A stretch of DNA of 64,000 bases from Streptomyces sp. NBC_01716 (GTDB lineage: Bacteria; Actinomycetota; Actinomycetes; Streptomycetales; Streptomycetaceae). The stretch lies in assembly GCF_036248275.1 (NCBI RefSeq), contig NZ_CP109181.1, positions 3,286,001 to 3,350,000 of the forward strand, read 5' to 3'. A model generated the notes under the pieces. It was not told the DNA's origin. It was given only the letters and a program-made list of their open reading frames with translations, and searched no databases. Position 1 is the stretch's first letter. Every line of letters begins with the position of its first letter. The translations under genes and the position numbers were made by a program. Below, piece by piece: positions 38,795-48,317 of the stretch.

Positions 38795-38842
38795 GGCTGT
38801 GTCCGGAAAGTCCCGTCTGGCTCGCGACGCCTGACACGCCCC
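38795..38842. repeat. Remnant of the MITE-like element
   Basis: GGCTGTGTCCGGAAAGTCCC followed by GTCTGGCTCGCGACGCCTG matches the left third of the 3744 element. It shares the TGTCCGGAAA variant with the right end of the 3548 copy. It lacks a second end. Confidence 0.6.
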
Positions 38843-38902
38843 GGGGCCCCACCCGGCCCAGGTCCGGGTGCCGTGCCGGACCCGGCCTACGACGATGGCG
38901 CC

Positions 38903-39295
38903 ATGAGACACCGACAGGCCCTCGCGACCGTGCTCACCCTCGGCTCGCTGCTCGTCCTCGCCCCGGTCGGCGTCACCCCCGCGGGCTGCGGCGATCTCAC
39001 CGGCGGCCGGCTCTGCGTGGCGGGCCCGGTGGGCGGCAAGGGCGCGTTCACGACGCGTTACGTACGGCACGGCACCGGCGCGAACACCGGCCCCGCGCCC
39101 ACCGTCCGGCTCGGCTACCAGCGCAGGGACGCCCGGATCACCGCGTTCCCCGGCTGGTTCGGCACCCTCCGTACGGAGGACGGCTCGGCCGCGCTGTCAG
39201 GCATGCTCGACACGGCCCCCGGCGAGTGCGTCCGCGGCCTGCTCCGGCACGCGGGCCGGGACTACGTCACCGAGTGGCTCTGCTCGCGCGCATGA
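38903..39295 (+). CDS. Small secreted protein with four Cys
   Basis: 130 residues from ATG 38903, no ribosome-binding site, possibly leaderless. The signal peptide is ATVLTLGSLLVLAPVGVTPA. The mature part has four Cys (GCGDL, LCVAG, ECVRG, LCSRA), enough for two disulfides, and a Gly/Arg-rich beta pattern. I do not recognise a family. It is 11 bp from the convergent response-regulator stop. Confidence 0.7.
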   Translation: MRHRQALATVLTLGSLLVLAPVGVTPAGCGDLTGGRLCVAGPVGGKGAFTTRYVRHGTGANTGPAPTVRLGYQRRDARITAFPGWFGTLRTEDGSAALSGMLDTAPGECVRGLLRHAGRDYVTEWLCSRA

Positions 39296-39306
39296 CCGAC
39301 ACCGGC

Positions 39307-40020
39307 TCACACCAGCCTGCGCGCCGTCGCCCACCGCGTGAGTTCGTGCCGGTTGGAGAGCTGGAGCTTGCGCAGCACCGCCGAGACGTGCGACTCGACC
39401 GTCTTCACCGAGATGAAGAGCTGCTTCGCGATCTCCTTGTACGCGTAACCGCGCGCGATCAGCCGCAGCACCTCGCGCTCGCGCTGCGTGAGACGGTCCA
39501 TGTCCTCGTCCACCGGCGGCGCGTCCGTCGACGCGAAGGCGTCCAGCACGAAGCCCGCCAGCCGCGGCGAGAAGACCGCGTCGCCGTCCTGGACGCGGAA
39601 GATCGAGTCCACCAGGTCCGTGCCGGTGATCGTCTTGGTGACATAGCCGCGCGCGCCGCCGCGGATCACGCCGATGACGTCCTCCGCCGCGTCGGACACC
39701 GAGAGCGCCAGGAAGCGCACCGGGTCATCGGCCGCCGTCATCAGCGGGGCGCAGCGGCGCAGGACCTCCACGCCGCCGCCGCCGGGCAGGTGGACGTCGA
39801 GCAGGACGACCTCGGGGCGGGTCGCCGTGATGACCGTGACGGCCTGGTCGACGTCGGCGGCCTCGCCGACGACCTCCACGCCCGTCGTCGCGGTCTGCCC
39901 GATCTCGGCCTGTACGCCGGTGCGGAACATCCGGTGGTCGTCGACCAGCACCACGCGCACCCGCCTGGTCCCGGCCTCTTCCCCGCCGCCGTCGCCGCCC
40001 GTCCCGCTGGTGCCGGTCAT
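39307..40020 (-). CDS. LuxR/NarL-type response regulator
   Basis: 237 residues. The receiver domain (about 20-140) has the acidic pair VLVDDH, the phospho-acceptor Asp in VVLLDVHLPG and the Lys in GYVTKTI. The C-terminal LuxR HTH is LTQREREVLRLIARGYAYKE then SVKTVESHVSAVLRKL. ATG 40020 overlaps the kinase stop as ATGA, so it is the coupled partner of the PspC-type kinase. It probably responds to envelope stress, given the kinase's PspC domain and the divergent LiaF-like gene. Confidence 0.95.
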   Translation of the reverse strand: MTGTSGTGGDGGGEEAGTRRVRVVLVDDHRMFRTGVQAEIGQTATTGVEVVGEAADVDQAVTVITATRPEVVLLDVHLPGGGGVEVLRRCAPLMTAADDPVRFLALSVSDAAEDVIGVIRGGARGYVTKTITGTDLVDSIFRVQDGDAVFSPRLAGFVLDAFASTDAPPVDEDMDRLTQREREVLRLIARGYAYKEIAKQLFISVKTVESHVSAVLRKLQLSNRHELTRWATARRLV

Positions 40021-41429
40021 TCGTCCGCCGCCCTCTCCATCTCAAGCTCCACTTCCGTGCCCCCGTCGGGCGCCGAACGCACCCGCGCCGTACCGCCGTT
40101 GCGTTCCATCCGGCCGAAGATCGATTCCCGTACGCCCATCCGGTCGTCGGGCACCGAGTCCAGATCGAACCCGGGCCCGCGGTCCCGTACGGAGATGAAG
40201 ACCGTCCGGCCATCGACCTCCGCGTAGACCTGCACGGCGCCTCCCTCGCCACCGTACTTGGCGGCGTTGACCATCGCCTCGCGTGCTGCCTGCGTCTGTG
40301 CCGTCAGTTTCTCGTCGAGCGGGCAGTCGCCGACCACGACGACCTCGATCGGTACGCCGTGGTAGTCCTCCACCTCGGCGGCGGTCGCCTTGACGGCCTC
40401 GGCGAGGGTGTCGGGTTCGTTCTCCTCGTCCTTGCCGGTGCCCTCCGGCTTGTAGAGCCAGGCCCGCAGCTCGCGCTCCTGCGCGCGGGCCAGCCGGCGG
40501 ACCTCGCCGCCGTCGTCGGCGTTGCGCTGGATCAGTGTGAGCGTGTGCAGGACGGAGTCGTGGACGTGCGCGGCGACCTCGGCGCGTTCCTGGGCGCGGA
40601 TACGCATCAGCCGCTCGTCGGACAGGTCCTGCGTCATCCGTACGAGCCAGGGTCCGGCGAGCAGGGCGACTCCGGCCACGACGGCGATGGCCGCCGTCAG
40701 GACGTTGCCGAGCTGGGCGGCCGAACCGCGTACGACCATGAAGACGGTCAGGCCCAGGCCGACCAGGGCCACGCCCGTGAGCCCGCGCGCCAGTTGGAAG
40801 ACCCTGCGGCGCCTGCTGTCCGTGGAGAGCGACGCCCACTGCGCGCGGCGCGCGTTGTCGGCCTGGCGCCAGACCAGGACGACGCCGGCGCCGATGAGCA
40901 GCGTCGGCCAGATGTAGTGGCCCGCGCCGCCGCGGCCGAGGTCGGCGCTGCCGATGAAGACGGACCCGACGACGAACAGCGCGATGATCGCGAAGGTCTG
41001 CCCCCTGTCGGGTTTACGGAGCTTTCGCCGTCCGTCGCCCGTCGTCTCGAAGAGCGGGCGCGCCGCGGTGGGCATGCCGCCGAAACCGAGCGGGACGACG
41101 ATCCAGAAGATGGCGTACAGCAGCGCGCCGAGCCCCTGGGCCAGGAACAGACCGAGGAAGACCAGCCGCACCCAGCCGACCGGCAGCCCCAGATGGCCCG
41201 CGAGGCCGCGTGCGACGCCGCCCAGCAGCCTGCCGTCGGCGCTCCGGTAGAGCTTGCGCAACGGCGGCTCGTCGGCCCCCGGGGCCGTCCCCGACGCCCG
41301 GCTGCGGCTCCGGGACGCGCCCGACGGTCCCGAAGGCGACCCCGCGGCGGCCGGCCCCGAGGCCGATGACGACGAGGAGGACGACGGGGGCGGGGTAGGC
41401 GTGGCGACCGGCATGCCATTGATGGTCAC
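40017..41429 (-). CDS. PspC-domain sensor histidine kinase
   Basis: 470 residues from GTG 41429 (an in-frame ATG at 41414 is possible). A Ser-rich N-terminus is followed by a PspC domain (about 57-118: LYRSADGRLLGGVARGLAGH). Several membrane helices follow to about residue 270, then a HisKA_3 dimerisation helix with the phospho-acceptor His in EVAAHVHDSVLHTLTLIQ. The HATPase is intact: N-box EAMVNAAKYGG and G-box DRGPGFDLD. It signals to the coupled response regulator. PspC-fused kinases are typical of actinobacterial envelope-stress systems; the signal is not known. Confidence 0.93.
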   Translation of the reverse strand: MTINGMPVATPTPPPSSSSSSSASGPAAAGSPSGPSGASRSRSRASGTAPGADEPPLRKLYRSADGRLLGGVARGLAGHLGLPVGWVRLVFLGLFLAQGLGALLYAIFWIVVPLGFGGMPTAARPLFETTGDGRRKLRKPDRGQTFAIIALFVVGSVFIGSADLGRGGAGHYIWPTLLIGAGVVLVWRQADNARRAQWASLSTDSRRRRVFQLARGLTGVALVGLGLTVFMVVRGSAAQLGNVLTAAIAVVAGVALLAGPWLVRMTQDLSDERLMRIRAQERAEVAAHVHDSVLHTLTLIQRNADDGGEVRRLARAQERELRAWLYKPEGTGKDEENEPDTLAEAVKATAAEVEDYHGVPIEVVVVGDCPLDEKLTAQTQAAREAMVNAAKYGGEGGAVQVYAEVDGRTVFISVRDRGPGFDLDSVPDDRMGVRESIFGRMERNGGTARVRSAPDGGTEVELEMERAADE

Positions 41430-41581
41430 ACGGCCGGGTGCGCCGTGGCATCAGGGCTGCGCCCTGAGAGCTGCCCCGAGAACGACCCTGACACCGCCCG
41501 GCTGGCCGCCGCGGAATATCAGGGACCGGCCAGGGTCGGGACGGGTGGAGACCGGGCGGGCGGGGCGGGCACCATGGTCGT

Positions 41582-42883
41582 ATGACGCAGTCCGTGCCGT
41601 ACACCCCGACGCAGCCGCCGCAGCCGCAGCCCCCACAGCTGGTGCGCGCGCCTCGGCAGAAGCTCGTCGCGGGCGTCTGCGGCGGGCTGGGGCGGTACTG
41701 CGACCTCGACCCGGTCATCTTCCGGATCGTCGTCGTCGTGCTCACGCTGACCGGTGGTATCGGCCTGATCTTCTACGGCCTCGCCTGGCTGCTCGTGCCG
41801 GTCGACGGCGAGGACGAGAACGAGCTGCGCCGCCTGCTGTCGGGTCGCGTGGACGGCGCGTCCCTGATCGCCGTGCTCCTCACGCTCGTGGGCTGCGGTC
41901 TGTTCCTGTCGATGCTCAACAACGGCGGCACCCTCGGCTTCGCCACGATGCTGTCCATCGCCACGATCGGCGCGGCGGTCTGGTCGCAGCGGCGCAGCGC
42001 CACCCTGCAGGAGGGCGGCCCGCTCGACCCGGGTACGGCGGCGGCCGTGGCGGAGGCTCCCCCGGAGACGAAGGCACCGCCGACCCCCGGCAGTCCGTCG
42101 TGGTGGCGTGACCCGATCGTCAAGGACGGTACGACGGGTCCGGCGTCGCCGCCCGACTATCTGTGGGGCCCTGACGACGAGGCGGAGGCCGATCCGTCGG
42201 GCCGGGGGAAGGGGAAGCGGAAGGGGTCCGGAGCGTGCGGACGCCAGGGCCGCCCGCGCGGGATCGGCGGCCTCCTCTTCCTGCTGGCGCTGGCCGCGGG
42301 CGGTCTCGGCCTGGGGCTGTCGTGGGACGCCCAGCCGCTCGGTACGAGCCTTCAGATCGCCTTCGCCGCCGCACTCGGGGTCTTCGGTCTCGGCCTCGCC
42401 GTGAGCGCCTTCACAGGACGTACGGGCTTCGGCACGCTTTCCCTTTCGGTCCTGACCGCCGGGCTGCTCGCGGGCTCGGCGACCATCCCGAAGGACATCG
42501 GCACGGACTGGGTCCGTACGACCTGGCGCCCGGCGACCGTCGCTTCGGTGGCGCCCAAGTACGAGCTCGGCACCGGCGTCGGGACGCTCGACCTGACCAA
42601 GGTCGATGTCGCCGCGGGCGAGACCCTCCGTACGGAGGCGGAGGTCGGCGCGGGGCAGCTGAAGGTCGTCGTACCGCGCGACGTGACCTTGAAGGTGCGC
42701 GCGGAAGTGGGGCTCGGCGACCTCCGGCTCCCCGGCGAGCTCCCGAACGACATCGACCTCTCGCCGGCCCAGAAACGGACGCGTACGGTGGCCCCGCCCA
42801 AGGGCGTGAAGCCGGCGGGCACACTGGATCTCCGGCTCGAAGTCGGTGTCGGACAGGTGGAGGTGACCCGTGCTGCGGCATGA
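41582..42883 (+). CDS. PspC-domain membrane protein with LiaF-like C-terminal domain
   Basis: 433 residues, divergent from the PspC kinase. The PspC domain (LVRAPRQKLVAGVCGGLGRY, about 20-75) is followed by four further membrane helices in two groups, split by a Gly/Lys-rich loop. The C-terminal about 125 residues (GTGVGTLDLTKVDVAAGETL, then VVPRDVTLKVRAEVGLG) are a beta-helical domain like that of LiaF/DUF1707 proteins. The N-terminus is Pro/Gln-rich. It is probably an accessory sensor of the neighbouring two-component system. ATG 41582 has a poor ribosome-binding site. Confidence 0.9.
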   Translation: MTQSVPYTPTQPPQPQPPQLVRAPRQKLVAGVCGGLGRYCDLDPVIFRIVVVVLTLTGGIGLIFYGLAWLLVPVDGEDENELRRLLSGRVDGASLIAVLLTLVGCGLFLSMLNNGGTLGFATMLSIATIGAAVWSQRRSATLQEGGPLDPGTAAAVAEAPPETKAPPTPGSPSWWRDPIVKDGTTGPASPPDYLWGPDDEAEADPSGRGKGKRKGSGACGRQGRPRGIGGLLFLLALAAGGLGLGLSWDAQPLGTSLQIAFAAALGVFGLGLAVSAFTGRTGFGTLSLSVLTAGLLAGSATIPKDIGTDWVRTTWRPATVASVAPKYELGTGVGTLDLTKVDVAAGETLRTEAEVGAGQLKVVVPRDVTLKVRAEVGLGDLRLPGELPNDIDLSPAQKRTRTVAPPKGVKPAGTLDLRLEVGVGQVEVTRAAA

Positions 42884-43133
42884 GTTCAAGCCGGGCAAGC
42901 TGGTGGCCGGCCTTGCCGTGCTGAGCGCGGCCACCGTGTTCGCCGGAGACGCGGGGGGCTGGTGGGACTCCCCCTGGTTCGTGATGGTCCCGATCGTCTG
43001 CGGTGGCCTCTTCCTGGCCTCCGCCGTGTCGATGGCCGACTACAGCATTCGGCGCCGCCTGTCGGCCAGGGCGGCGTCCAGGGAGAAGACGGAGGCGCCG
43101 GCGAGCACGAGCGGCAGCCAGGCCATGAGGTAG
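42870..43133 (+). CDS. Small two-helix membrane protein
   Basis: 87 residues from GTG 42870 (GGAGG 6 nt upstream), overlapping the preceding PspC gene by 14 bp, so it is translationally coupled. Two hydrophobic segments are visible: LVAGLAVLSAATVFAG and WFVMVPIVCGGLFLASAV. A basic cytoplasmic tail follows. The last 94 bp are antisense to the end of the DoxX gene. It probably works with the PspC protein; no family recognised. Confidence 0.78.
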   Translation: MLRHEFKPGKLVAGLAVLSAATVFAGDAGGWWDSPWFVMVPIVCGGLFLASAVSMADYSIRRRLSARAASREKTEAPASTSGSQAMR

Positions 43134-43558
43134 GCGAGGTCGTTGCCGTAGTAGTACGGGTCGGACTGCCAGCTCATCGTCAGCCACAGGCTCAGGGAAA
43201 TCAGCGCGCCACCGAAAGCGGCGAGGCGGGCCAGCAGTCCGACGAGGGTGCCGAGGCCGACGGCGATCTCGCCGATGGCTATCGCGTAGCCGAAGCCCTC
43301 GGGGTTCTTGAGGGAGAGGTCGACGAGCGCGGGGATGGCGGAGCTGTCCCGCACGCTCCGCATCAGGTCGCCGACGGAACCGGGCCCGTCAGCCGACATG
43401 AAGGCGCTGTCGGTGAGTTTGTCGAGTCCGGCGTAGATGAAGGTCACTCCGAGGAAGATCCGCAGCGGCAGCAGCGCGTACTTCGTCGCCGAGTCCTTCC
43501 AGCCCCGCGGTTCACCGCCGATCGTCCCGTAGGTGTCTGTCCGGTATCCGTGCGCCAT
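43040..43558 (-). CDS. DoxX family membrane protein
   Basis: 172-residue DoxX/SURF4-type membrane protein with four helices, the usual size. The family pattern RIFLGVTFIYAGLDKLTDS is at about residues 33-51, and AIAIGEIAVGLGTLVGLLARL follows. ATG 43558 has a weak ribosome-binding site. DoxX proteins support redox homeostasis of the membrane or oxidative-stress complexes in actinobacteria. Its stop is inside the convergent small membrane gene. Confidence 0.9.
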   Translation of the reverse strand: MAHGYRTDTYGTIGGEPRGWKDSATKYALLPLRIFLGVTFIYAGLDKLTDSAFMSADGPGSVGDLMRSVRDSSAIPALVDLSLKNPEGFGYAIAIGEIAVGLGTLVGLLARLAAFGGALISLSLWLTMSWQSDPYYYGNDLAYLMAWLPLVLAGASVFSLDAALADRRRRML

Positions 43559-43715
43559 AGCGCGTCCTGCCTTTCCGCTGCCCACGTCGCTCGCAGGGCT
43601 CGATTGTCCCCGCGTGCCTCGTGCATGCATACGGATGTGACGGACCCCGCACTCAGCGGCCCGCCCGCTTTGTCGCCGTCCGCCCGCGGTGTACCGCTCC
43701 GGGCCTGTCCCTGAA

Positions 43716-44981
43716 TTAGTCCACGACGTCGATCGGCACCCGGTTCGTCTCGACCCCGGCCGCGGTCACCACCTGTACGTCGAGGCGCCCGGGTTCCACG
43801 TCGACCGGTACGGGCACGACGAGCACGGTGTCCGACGGGTTCTGGAAGCCGCCGGGAACCGGGACCAGCGGTACATGGATATGGACCGGCCCGATCCGTA
43901 CGACCATGCCGGCCAGCCGGTCCGGCGTGCCCGCGCCCGGCGGCACGAAACCCGTCCCCCGGATCTCCACGTCGTCACCGGTGCGGATCGGCGCGTCCAG
44001 ATCCCCGGCCTCCCTGGCCCTGACGACGGACAGCACCACCGGGCGACCGCCCTCGGCCCACTTCGCGGCGAAGTACGTCGCGGCGGAGACGATCACCAGC
44101 AGGGCGAGCGCCCAGGGCAGATCGGGCAGTTGCTCGGGGCGGCGTGCGAGCCGTACCGCCGAGAAGATCACGGCGACGGCCGTCAGCAGTGCGTACTGCA
44201 CATCGGCGAAGCTGCCGCGCCCGCCGTCGTCGCAGAGCAGGTCCGCGAGGCGCGGACGCTCGGCCCGTACCTTCTGGAGCCGCCGGTCCCCGACGCGTAC
44301 GCCCACCACGCGGCGTACGACGACGGCGGTCGCGCACACCACGGTCAGTACGGTCAGCAGGCCCACGCCACGGGCGAGTTCGAGCCCCTCGATCAGCGCG
44401 TCGCGCGCGCGGTTGTCGGATGCACCGGCGAGTTGGAGCGCGAGCACCAGCACGGCGAAGACGGCGAGCAGCACCCACGCGGAGGCGACGGTGCGGGAGG
44501 TCGACAGCCGATTGTCCTCGCCGATGAGCGGGGCGAGGAGGCCGCCACGCGCACGGTGCAGCGTGGCGGCGCAGGTGAGCAGCGCGGCCACGACGAGGGA
44601 GGCGATCAGCCCCGCCGTACGGGCGCCGGTCCAGCCCGCCCCGATCGCGGTGATGGCCAGCCCCAGTACGAAGACCACGACGGCGCCCCACACCAGGAGC
44701 AGTGTGTGCCGCCAGACGGAGTGCAGCCAGGCGTCGCCCGCCTCGCGGCTGCGGTCGGCGACGGCGCGTGCGGACTGGGTGAGTTCGTCGGACACCCACT
44801 GCCTGGAGGCGCTCGGCGAGTGCGCGAGCGCGGCCGGCAGACCCTGGCCGGCGGCGAACTCCTCACGTTTCGCGATGAACGCCGCGACCGCTCGCCGGTG
44901 CCCCTCATGAGCCCCGTTCGGGCAGTTCCCGCAGGTACAGCCCCCGCCGTGCGTGCCCTGCCCCGCCACTTGCACCGCCAC
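43716..44981 (-). CDS. Multi-pass membrane protein with N-terminal CxCxxC and C-terminal IPT-like domain
   Basis: 421 residues from GTG 44981. The N-terminus holds a Cys/His-rich stretch (GGGCTCGNCPNGAHEGHRR, residues about 13-30), possibly a metal site. A cytoplasmic region and at least six membrane helices follow (for example LLLVWGAVVVFVLGLAITAI). The C-terminal about 110 residues read as a beta-sandwich with the Ig-like/TIG pattern DDVEIRGTGFVPPGAGTP then VPLVPVPGGF. I do not recognise the whole as a named family. It is flanked by DoxX and a methyltransferase gene on the same strand, with gaps of 157 and 93 bp. Confidence 0.78.
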   Translation of the reverse strand: MAVQVAGQGTHGGGCTCGNCPNGAHEGHRRAVAAFIAKREEFAAGQGLPAALAHSPSASRQWVSDELTQSARAVADRSREAGDAWLHSVWRHTLLLVWGAVVVFVLGLAITAIGAGWTGARTAGLIASLVVAALLTCAATLHRARGGLLAPLIGEDNRLSTSRTVASAWVLLAVFAVLVLALQLAGASDNRARDALIEGLELARGVGLLTVLTVVCATAVVVRRVVGVRVGDRRLQKVRAERPRLADLLCDDGGRGSFADVQYALLTAVAVIFSAVRLARRPEQLPDLPWALALLVIVSAATYFAAKWAEGGRPVVLSVVRAREAGDLDAPIRTGDDVEIRGTGFVPPGAGTPDRLAGMVVRIGPVHIHVPLVPVPGGFQNPSDTVLVVPVPVDVEPGRLDVQVVTAAGVETNRVPIDVVD

Positions 44982-45074
44982 GCCGAATGCCGCCTTCCCC
45001 GCCCCGCACCCGTCACTGTCTCTCCGGGTGGATTCCTTGCTGTGACTGGGAATTGTGCCGTATCCGGGAGGGGG

Positions 45075-45833
45075 TCAGACGCCCAGGACCAGATAGGCGA
45101 AGCCGAGATACCCCCGGTAGCCGCCGAGATAGCCCGCACGGTGGCGGGCGGCGGTGGCGCGGGCGTCGTCGCGCAGGGGGTGATCGGGGTGGTCGAGGGC
45201 CCAGCGTTCGCCCCAGCCGGCCCGGCCGTTCGACTCGAAGACGTCCCATTCGCGCTGGTCGGCGACGGTCGTACGGAGCGGGGCGAAGCCCGCGTCGGCG
45301 GCGGCCCGGACCAAGTCGTCCAGCGAGCCGACGAGTTCGTCCTCCTCGGCGCCAAGTCCCTTCAGCGCGTCGGCGGTCGGCGGGGTGGTCCAGAATCCGT
45401 CCCCGAAAAGCACCTGCCCGCCGGGCTTCACGGTCGTGCGCAGGGCGCGCAGCGCCTCGCGGGTCGAGCCGGGCCAGGCATGGACGGCGCCGATGGAGAC
45501 GGCGAGGTCGTAGCCGGTCGGCGTCCACCCGTCGGCGGAGCTCTCATGGAACGCGACGTGGCTGTCGAGCCCCCGCCCCCGCGCGAGCCGCTGTCCGCGC
45601 GCAACGGCGACGGGGTCGCTGTCCACACCGTCACCGGTGCTGCCGGGCGCGCCCTCCACGATCCGCAGCAGCAACTCGCCCCAGCCACAGCCAAGATCAA
45701 CGACCCGCCCGCCGTCGGGCACCGGGCAGGCGTCGATCAGGGAGCGGGCGTGCTCTTCGGAGAGGGGTGCGTTCCAGGTCAGAAGGGGGTTGTTGGGTGC
45801 GGCGAGGATGGCGTGAAGTTCGTGGTCGGACAT
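45075..45833 (-). CDS. SAM-dependent methyltransferase
   Basis: 252 residues, class I methyltransferase. Motif I is VVDLGCGWGELLL (about residues 42-54), the acidic residue after strand 2 is in GVDSDPVAVARG, and motif IV is YDLAVSIGAVHAW. It starts at ATG 45833; no clear ribosome-binding site. The substrate is unknown; the fold resembles small-molecule or cyclopropane-type methyltransferases. The Tyr/Gly-rich C-terminus (YLGGYRGYLGFAYLV) is unusual but matches homologues I recall. Confidence 0.88.
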   Translation of the reverse strand: MSDHELHAILAAPNNPLLTWNAPLSEEHARSLIDACPVPDGGRVVDLGCGWGELLLRIVEGAPGSTGDGVDSDPVAVARGQRLARGRGLDSHVAFHESSADGWTPTGYDLAVSIGAVHAWPGSTREALRALRTTVKPGGQVLFGDGFWTTPPTADALKGLGAEEDELVGSLDDLVRAAADAGFAPLRTTVADQREWDVFESNGRAGWGERWALDHPDHPLRDDARATAARHRAGYLGGYRGYLGFAYLVLGV

Positions 45834-45885
45834 GGTGGGTGAGACTCGCACAGGTGGTCGGCGGGGTGCGAGTGAATTGCGGCGG

Positions 45886-46497
45886 CTACAGGTTGTCGAC
45901 GTCGGCGAGATCGATGTCGATGTCGAACGGGACGGTGAGCTTCAGCCGCTCGTGATGGATACCGACCAAGGCGTACGACTTCGTCACCGACGCCAATTCG
46001 TAGACCTGGACGACCGGGTGATCGTTCGGACTCGCCATCTCCACCAACCAGAAGTGCTTGATACCCGCCCGCGCGTATTTGTGCGGCTTGGTGTCGCGGT
46101 CGCGCGACTCGGAGTCCGGCGAGACGACCTCGACGGCGAGCGAGACGTCCGCCACGTCGAAGCGGGTCTGCTGCCTACTGGTCACGGCCTCGGCCCGGAC
46201 GACACAGACATCCGGCTCGGGGCCGTTGCGCTCGTCGAGCTGCACGGTCATCTCGCGCCGGATTCGCAGCTCCGCAGGCGCGGTACGGCGCAGTCCTGCC
46301 ACCAGCAGGTCAATCACGATGCTGTGGAAATCTCGCTGCGGACTCACGAAAACCAGGCTCCCGTCGATCAACTCTGTGTGCGGCGGGAGCCCGGGCAGCG
46401 TCAGCAGATCGTCCACGGTGTAACCGTCCTGCGGCGGCAACGGCCACAAGGTGGTGGGCAGCGGCTCAGGGGTGGTGGGCAGCGGCTCAGCGGTCAT
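45886..46497 (-). CDS. Uma2 family protein (DUF820), PD-(D/E)xK fold
   Basis: 203 residues, start ATG 46497 (GGGAGG 4 nt upstream). The Uma2/DUF820 nuclease-fold residues are present: ELIDGSLV, PEPDVCVV, and the core EVVSPDSESRDRDTKPHKYA then GIKHFWLVE. The N-terminus has a duplicated PLPTT unit from a near-perfect 18-19-bp DNA repeat (about 46451-46490). The family is very common in Streptomyces and its role is unknown. A single copy like this, with no methylase or transposase beside it, does not indicate a restriction system. Confidence 0.9.
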   Translation of the reverse strand: MTAEPLPTTPEPLPTTLWPLPPQDGYTVDDLLTLPGLPPHTELIDGSLVFVSPQRDFHSIVIDLLVAGLRRTAPAELRIRREMTVQLDERNGPEPDVCVVRAEAVTSRQQTRFDVADVSLAVEVVSPDSESRDRDTKPHKYARAGIKHFWLVEMASPNDHPVVQVYELASVTKSYALVGIHHERLKLTVPFDIDIDLADVDNL

Positions 46498-46611
46498 GGT
46501 TCCTCCCATGGACGGGATTCTGGTCCGTACAGCAAGCCTACCCACGGCATATGCCAATGCCGCCACCCAAACGAATGAGCGACGGCACCGGCGTTGACCT
46601 GGGAGAAACGG

Positions 46612-48192
46612 TCACTCCCACTCGATCGTGCCCGGCGGCTTGCTCGTCACGTCCAGGACCACGCGGTTCACGTCCGCCACCTCGTTGGTGATGCGGGTGG
46701 AGATCTTCGCCAGTACGTCGTACGGCATCCGTGTCCAGTCCGCCGTCATCGCGTCCTCCGAGGAGACCGGGCGCAGCACAATCGGGTGGCCGTACGTACG
46801 GCCGTCGCCCTGGACGCCCACGGACCGGACGTCCGCGAGCAGCACCACCGGGCACTGCCAGATGTCACGGTCGAGACCGGCCGCCGTCAGCTCCTCGCGG
46901 GCGATGGCGTCCGCCTCGCGCAGCAGGTCCAGGCGTTCGCGCGTGATGTCGCCGACGATACGGATGCCGAGTCCCGGGCCCGGGAAGGGCTGGCGGTGGA
47001 CGATCTCGTCCGGCAGGCCCAGTTCCTGGCCGACCATCCGGACCTCGTCCTTGAAGAGCTGGCGCAACGGCTCGACCAGTGCGAACTCCAGGTCCTCGGG
47101 GAGCCCGCCGACGTTGTGGTGCGACTTGATGTTGGCCGTGCCCGTGCCGCCGCCGGACTCGACCACGTCCGGGTAGAGCGTGCCCTGGACGAGGAACTCG
47201 ACCGGCTCGCCGGGCTCGGCCTCCGCGACGATCTCCGCCTGGGCCTGCTCGAAGACCCGGATGAACTCGCGGCCGATGATCTTCCGCTTCTGCTCCGGGT
47301 CGGAGACCCCGGCCAGCGCTGCCAGGAAGCGCTCCTGTGCGTCGACCACCTTCAGCTGTACGCCGGTCGCGGCGACGAAGTCCTTCTCGACCTGCTCGGT
47401 CTCGCCCTTGCGCATCAGCCCGTGGTCGACGTACACGCAGGTCAGCTGCGAACCGATCGCCTTCTGTACGAGGGCAGCGGCGACGGCCGAGTCCACACCG
47501 CCGGAGAGACCGCAGATCGCCCGGCTGGAGCCGACCCGCTCGCGGATCGCGGCGACCTGCTCCTCGATGACGTTGCCGGTGGTCCAGGTCGGCTCGATGC
47601 CGGCCCCTCGGTAGAGGAAGTGCTCAAGGACCTGCTGGCCGTGCGTCGAGTGCATGACCTCGGGGTGGTGCTGGACGCCGTACAGCTTCTTCTCGTCGTT
47701 CTCGAAGGCCGCGACCGGCACCACGTCGGTGGAGGCGGTGACGGTGAAGCCCTCGGGGGCGGCGGAACAGGCGTCGCCGTGGGACATCCACACCGGCTGC
47801 TCGTCCGGGGTGCCCCCGAAGAGCGTGGAGCCGGACTGGGAGACATGCAGTCCCGTACGGCCGTACTCGCGCGAGCCGGTGTTGTCGACCGTCCCGCCGA
47901 GCGCCGTCGCCATCAGCTGGAAGCCGTAGCAGATGCCGAAGACCGGGACCCCGGCCTCGAAGAGCGCGCGGTCGAGGGCCGGGGCGTCCTCCGCGTACAC
48001 GGAGGACGGGCCGCCGGAGAGGATGATCGCCTTGGGGTTCTTGGCCAGCATCTCGGCCACCGGCATCGTGGAGGGCACGATCTCGCTGTAGACCCGGGCC
48101 TCGCGGACGCGGCGGGCGATGAGCTGGGCGTACTGCGCGCCGAAGTCGACGACGAGTACGGCGTCGGGGGCGGCGGGGGGTACTGCTGGCAC
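46612..48192 (-). CDS. guaA: GMP synthase (glutamine-hydrolysing)
   Basis: Amination of XMP to GMP with glutamine. 526 residues from GTG 48192 with GGAAGG 8 nt upstream. The amidotransferase domain (about 10-205) has the nucleophile Cys in [10 protein letters not shown] and the His-Glu pair in [10 protein letters not shown]. The ATP-pyrophosphatase domain has the P-loop [14 protein letters not shown], and the C-terminal dimerisation domain ends with [11 protein letters not shown], the universal GuaA tail. Monocistronic. No guanine riboswitch is visible upstream. Confidence 0.98.
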   Translation of the reverse strand: MPAVPPAAPDAVLVVDFGAQYAQLIARRVREARVYSEIVPSTMPVAEMLAKNPKAIILSGGPSSVYAEDAPALDRALFEAGVPVFGICYGFQLMATALGGTVDNTGSREYGRTGLHVSQSGSTLFGGTPDEQPVWMSHGDACSAAPEGFTVTASTDVVPVAAFENDEKKLYGVQHHPEVMHSTHGQQVLEHFLYRGAGIEPTWTTGNVIEEQVAAIRERVGSSRAICGLSGGVDSAVAAALVQKAIGSQLTCVYVDHGLMRKGETEQVEKDFVAATGVQLKVVDAQERFLAALAGVSDPEQKRKIIGREFIRVFEQAQAEIVAEAEPGEPVEFLVQGTLYPDVVESGGGTGTANIKSHHNVGGLPEDLEFALVEPLRQLFKDEVRMVGQELGLPDEIVHRQPFPGPGLGIRIVGDITRERLDLLREADAIAREELTAAGLDRDIWQCPVVLLADVRSVGVQGDGRTYGHPIVLRPVSSEDAMTADWTRMPYDVLAKISTRITNEVADVNRVVLDVTSKPPGTIEWE

Positions 48193-48317
48193 GGGCGCGG
48201 CCTTCCGGCGGTGAAGGGGTTCGGTACCCCGATTCTAACGGGGGCCGAACACAGCTTTTCGTCTCAGCATCCGAACCCCACGCGGGCTGCCGGCGGCCTT
48301 CGGGCATACTGCCCACT

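Noticed and set aside
45886..46497. Uma2 gene as part of a restriction or defence island
   Set aside because: Uma2 genes are frequent in Streptomyces and no methylase, toxin or mobile gene lies beside this one.
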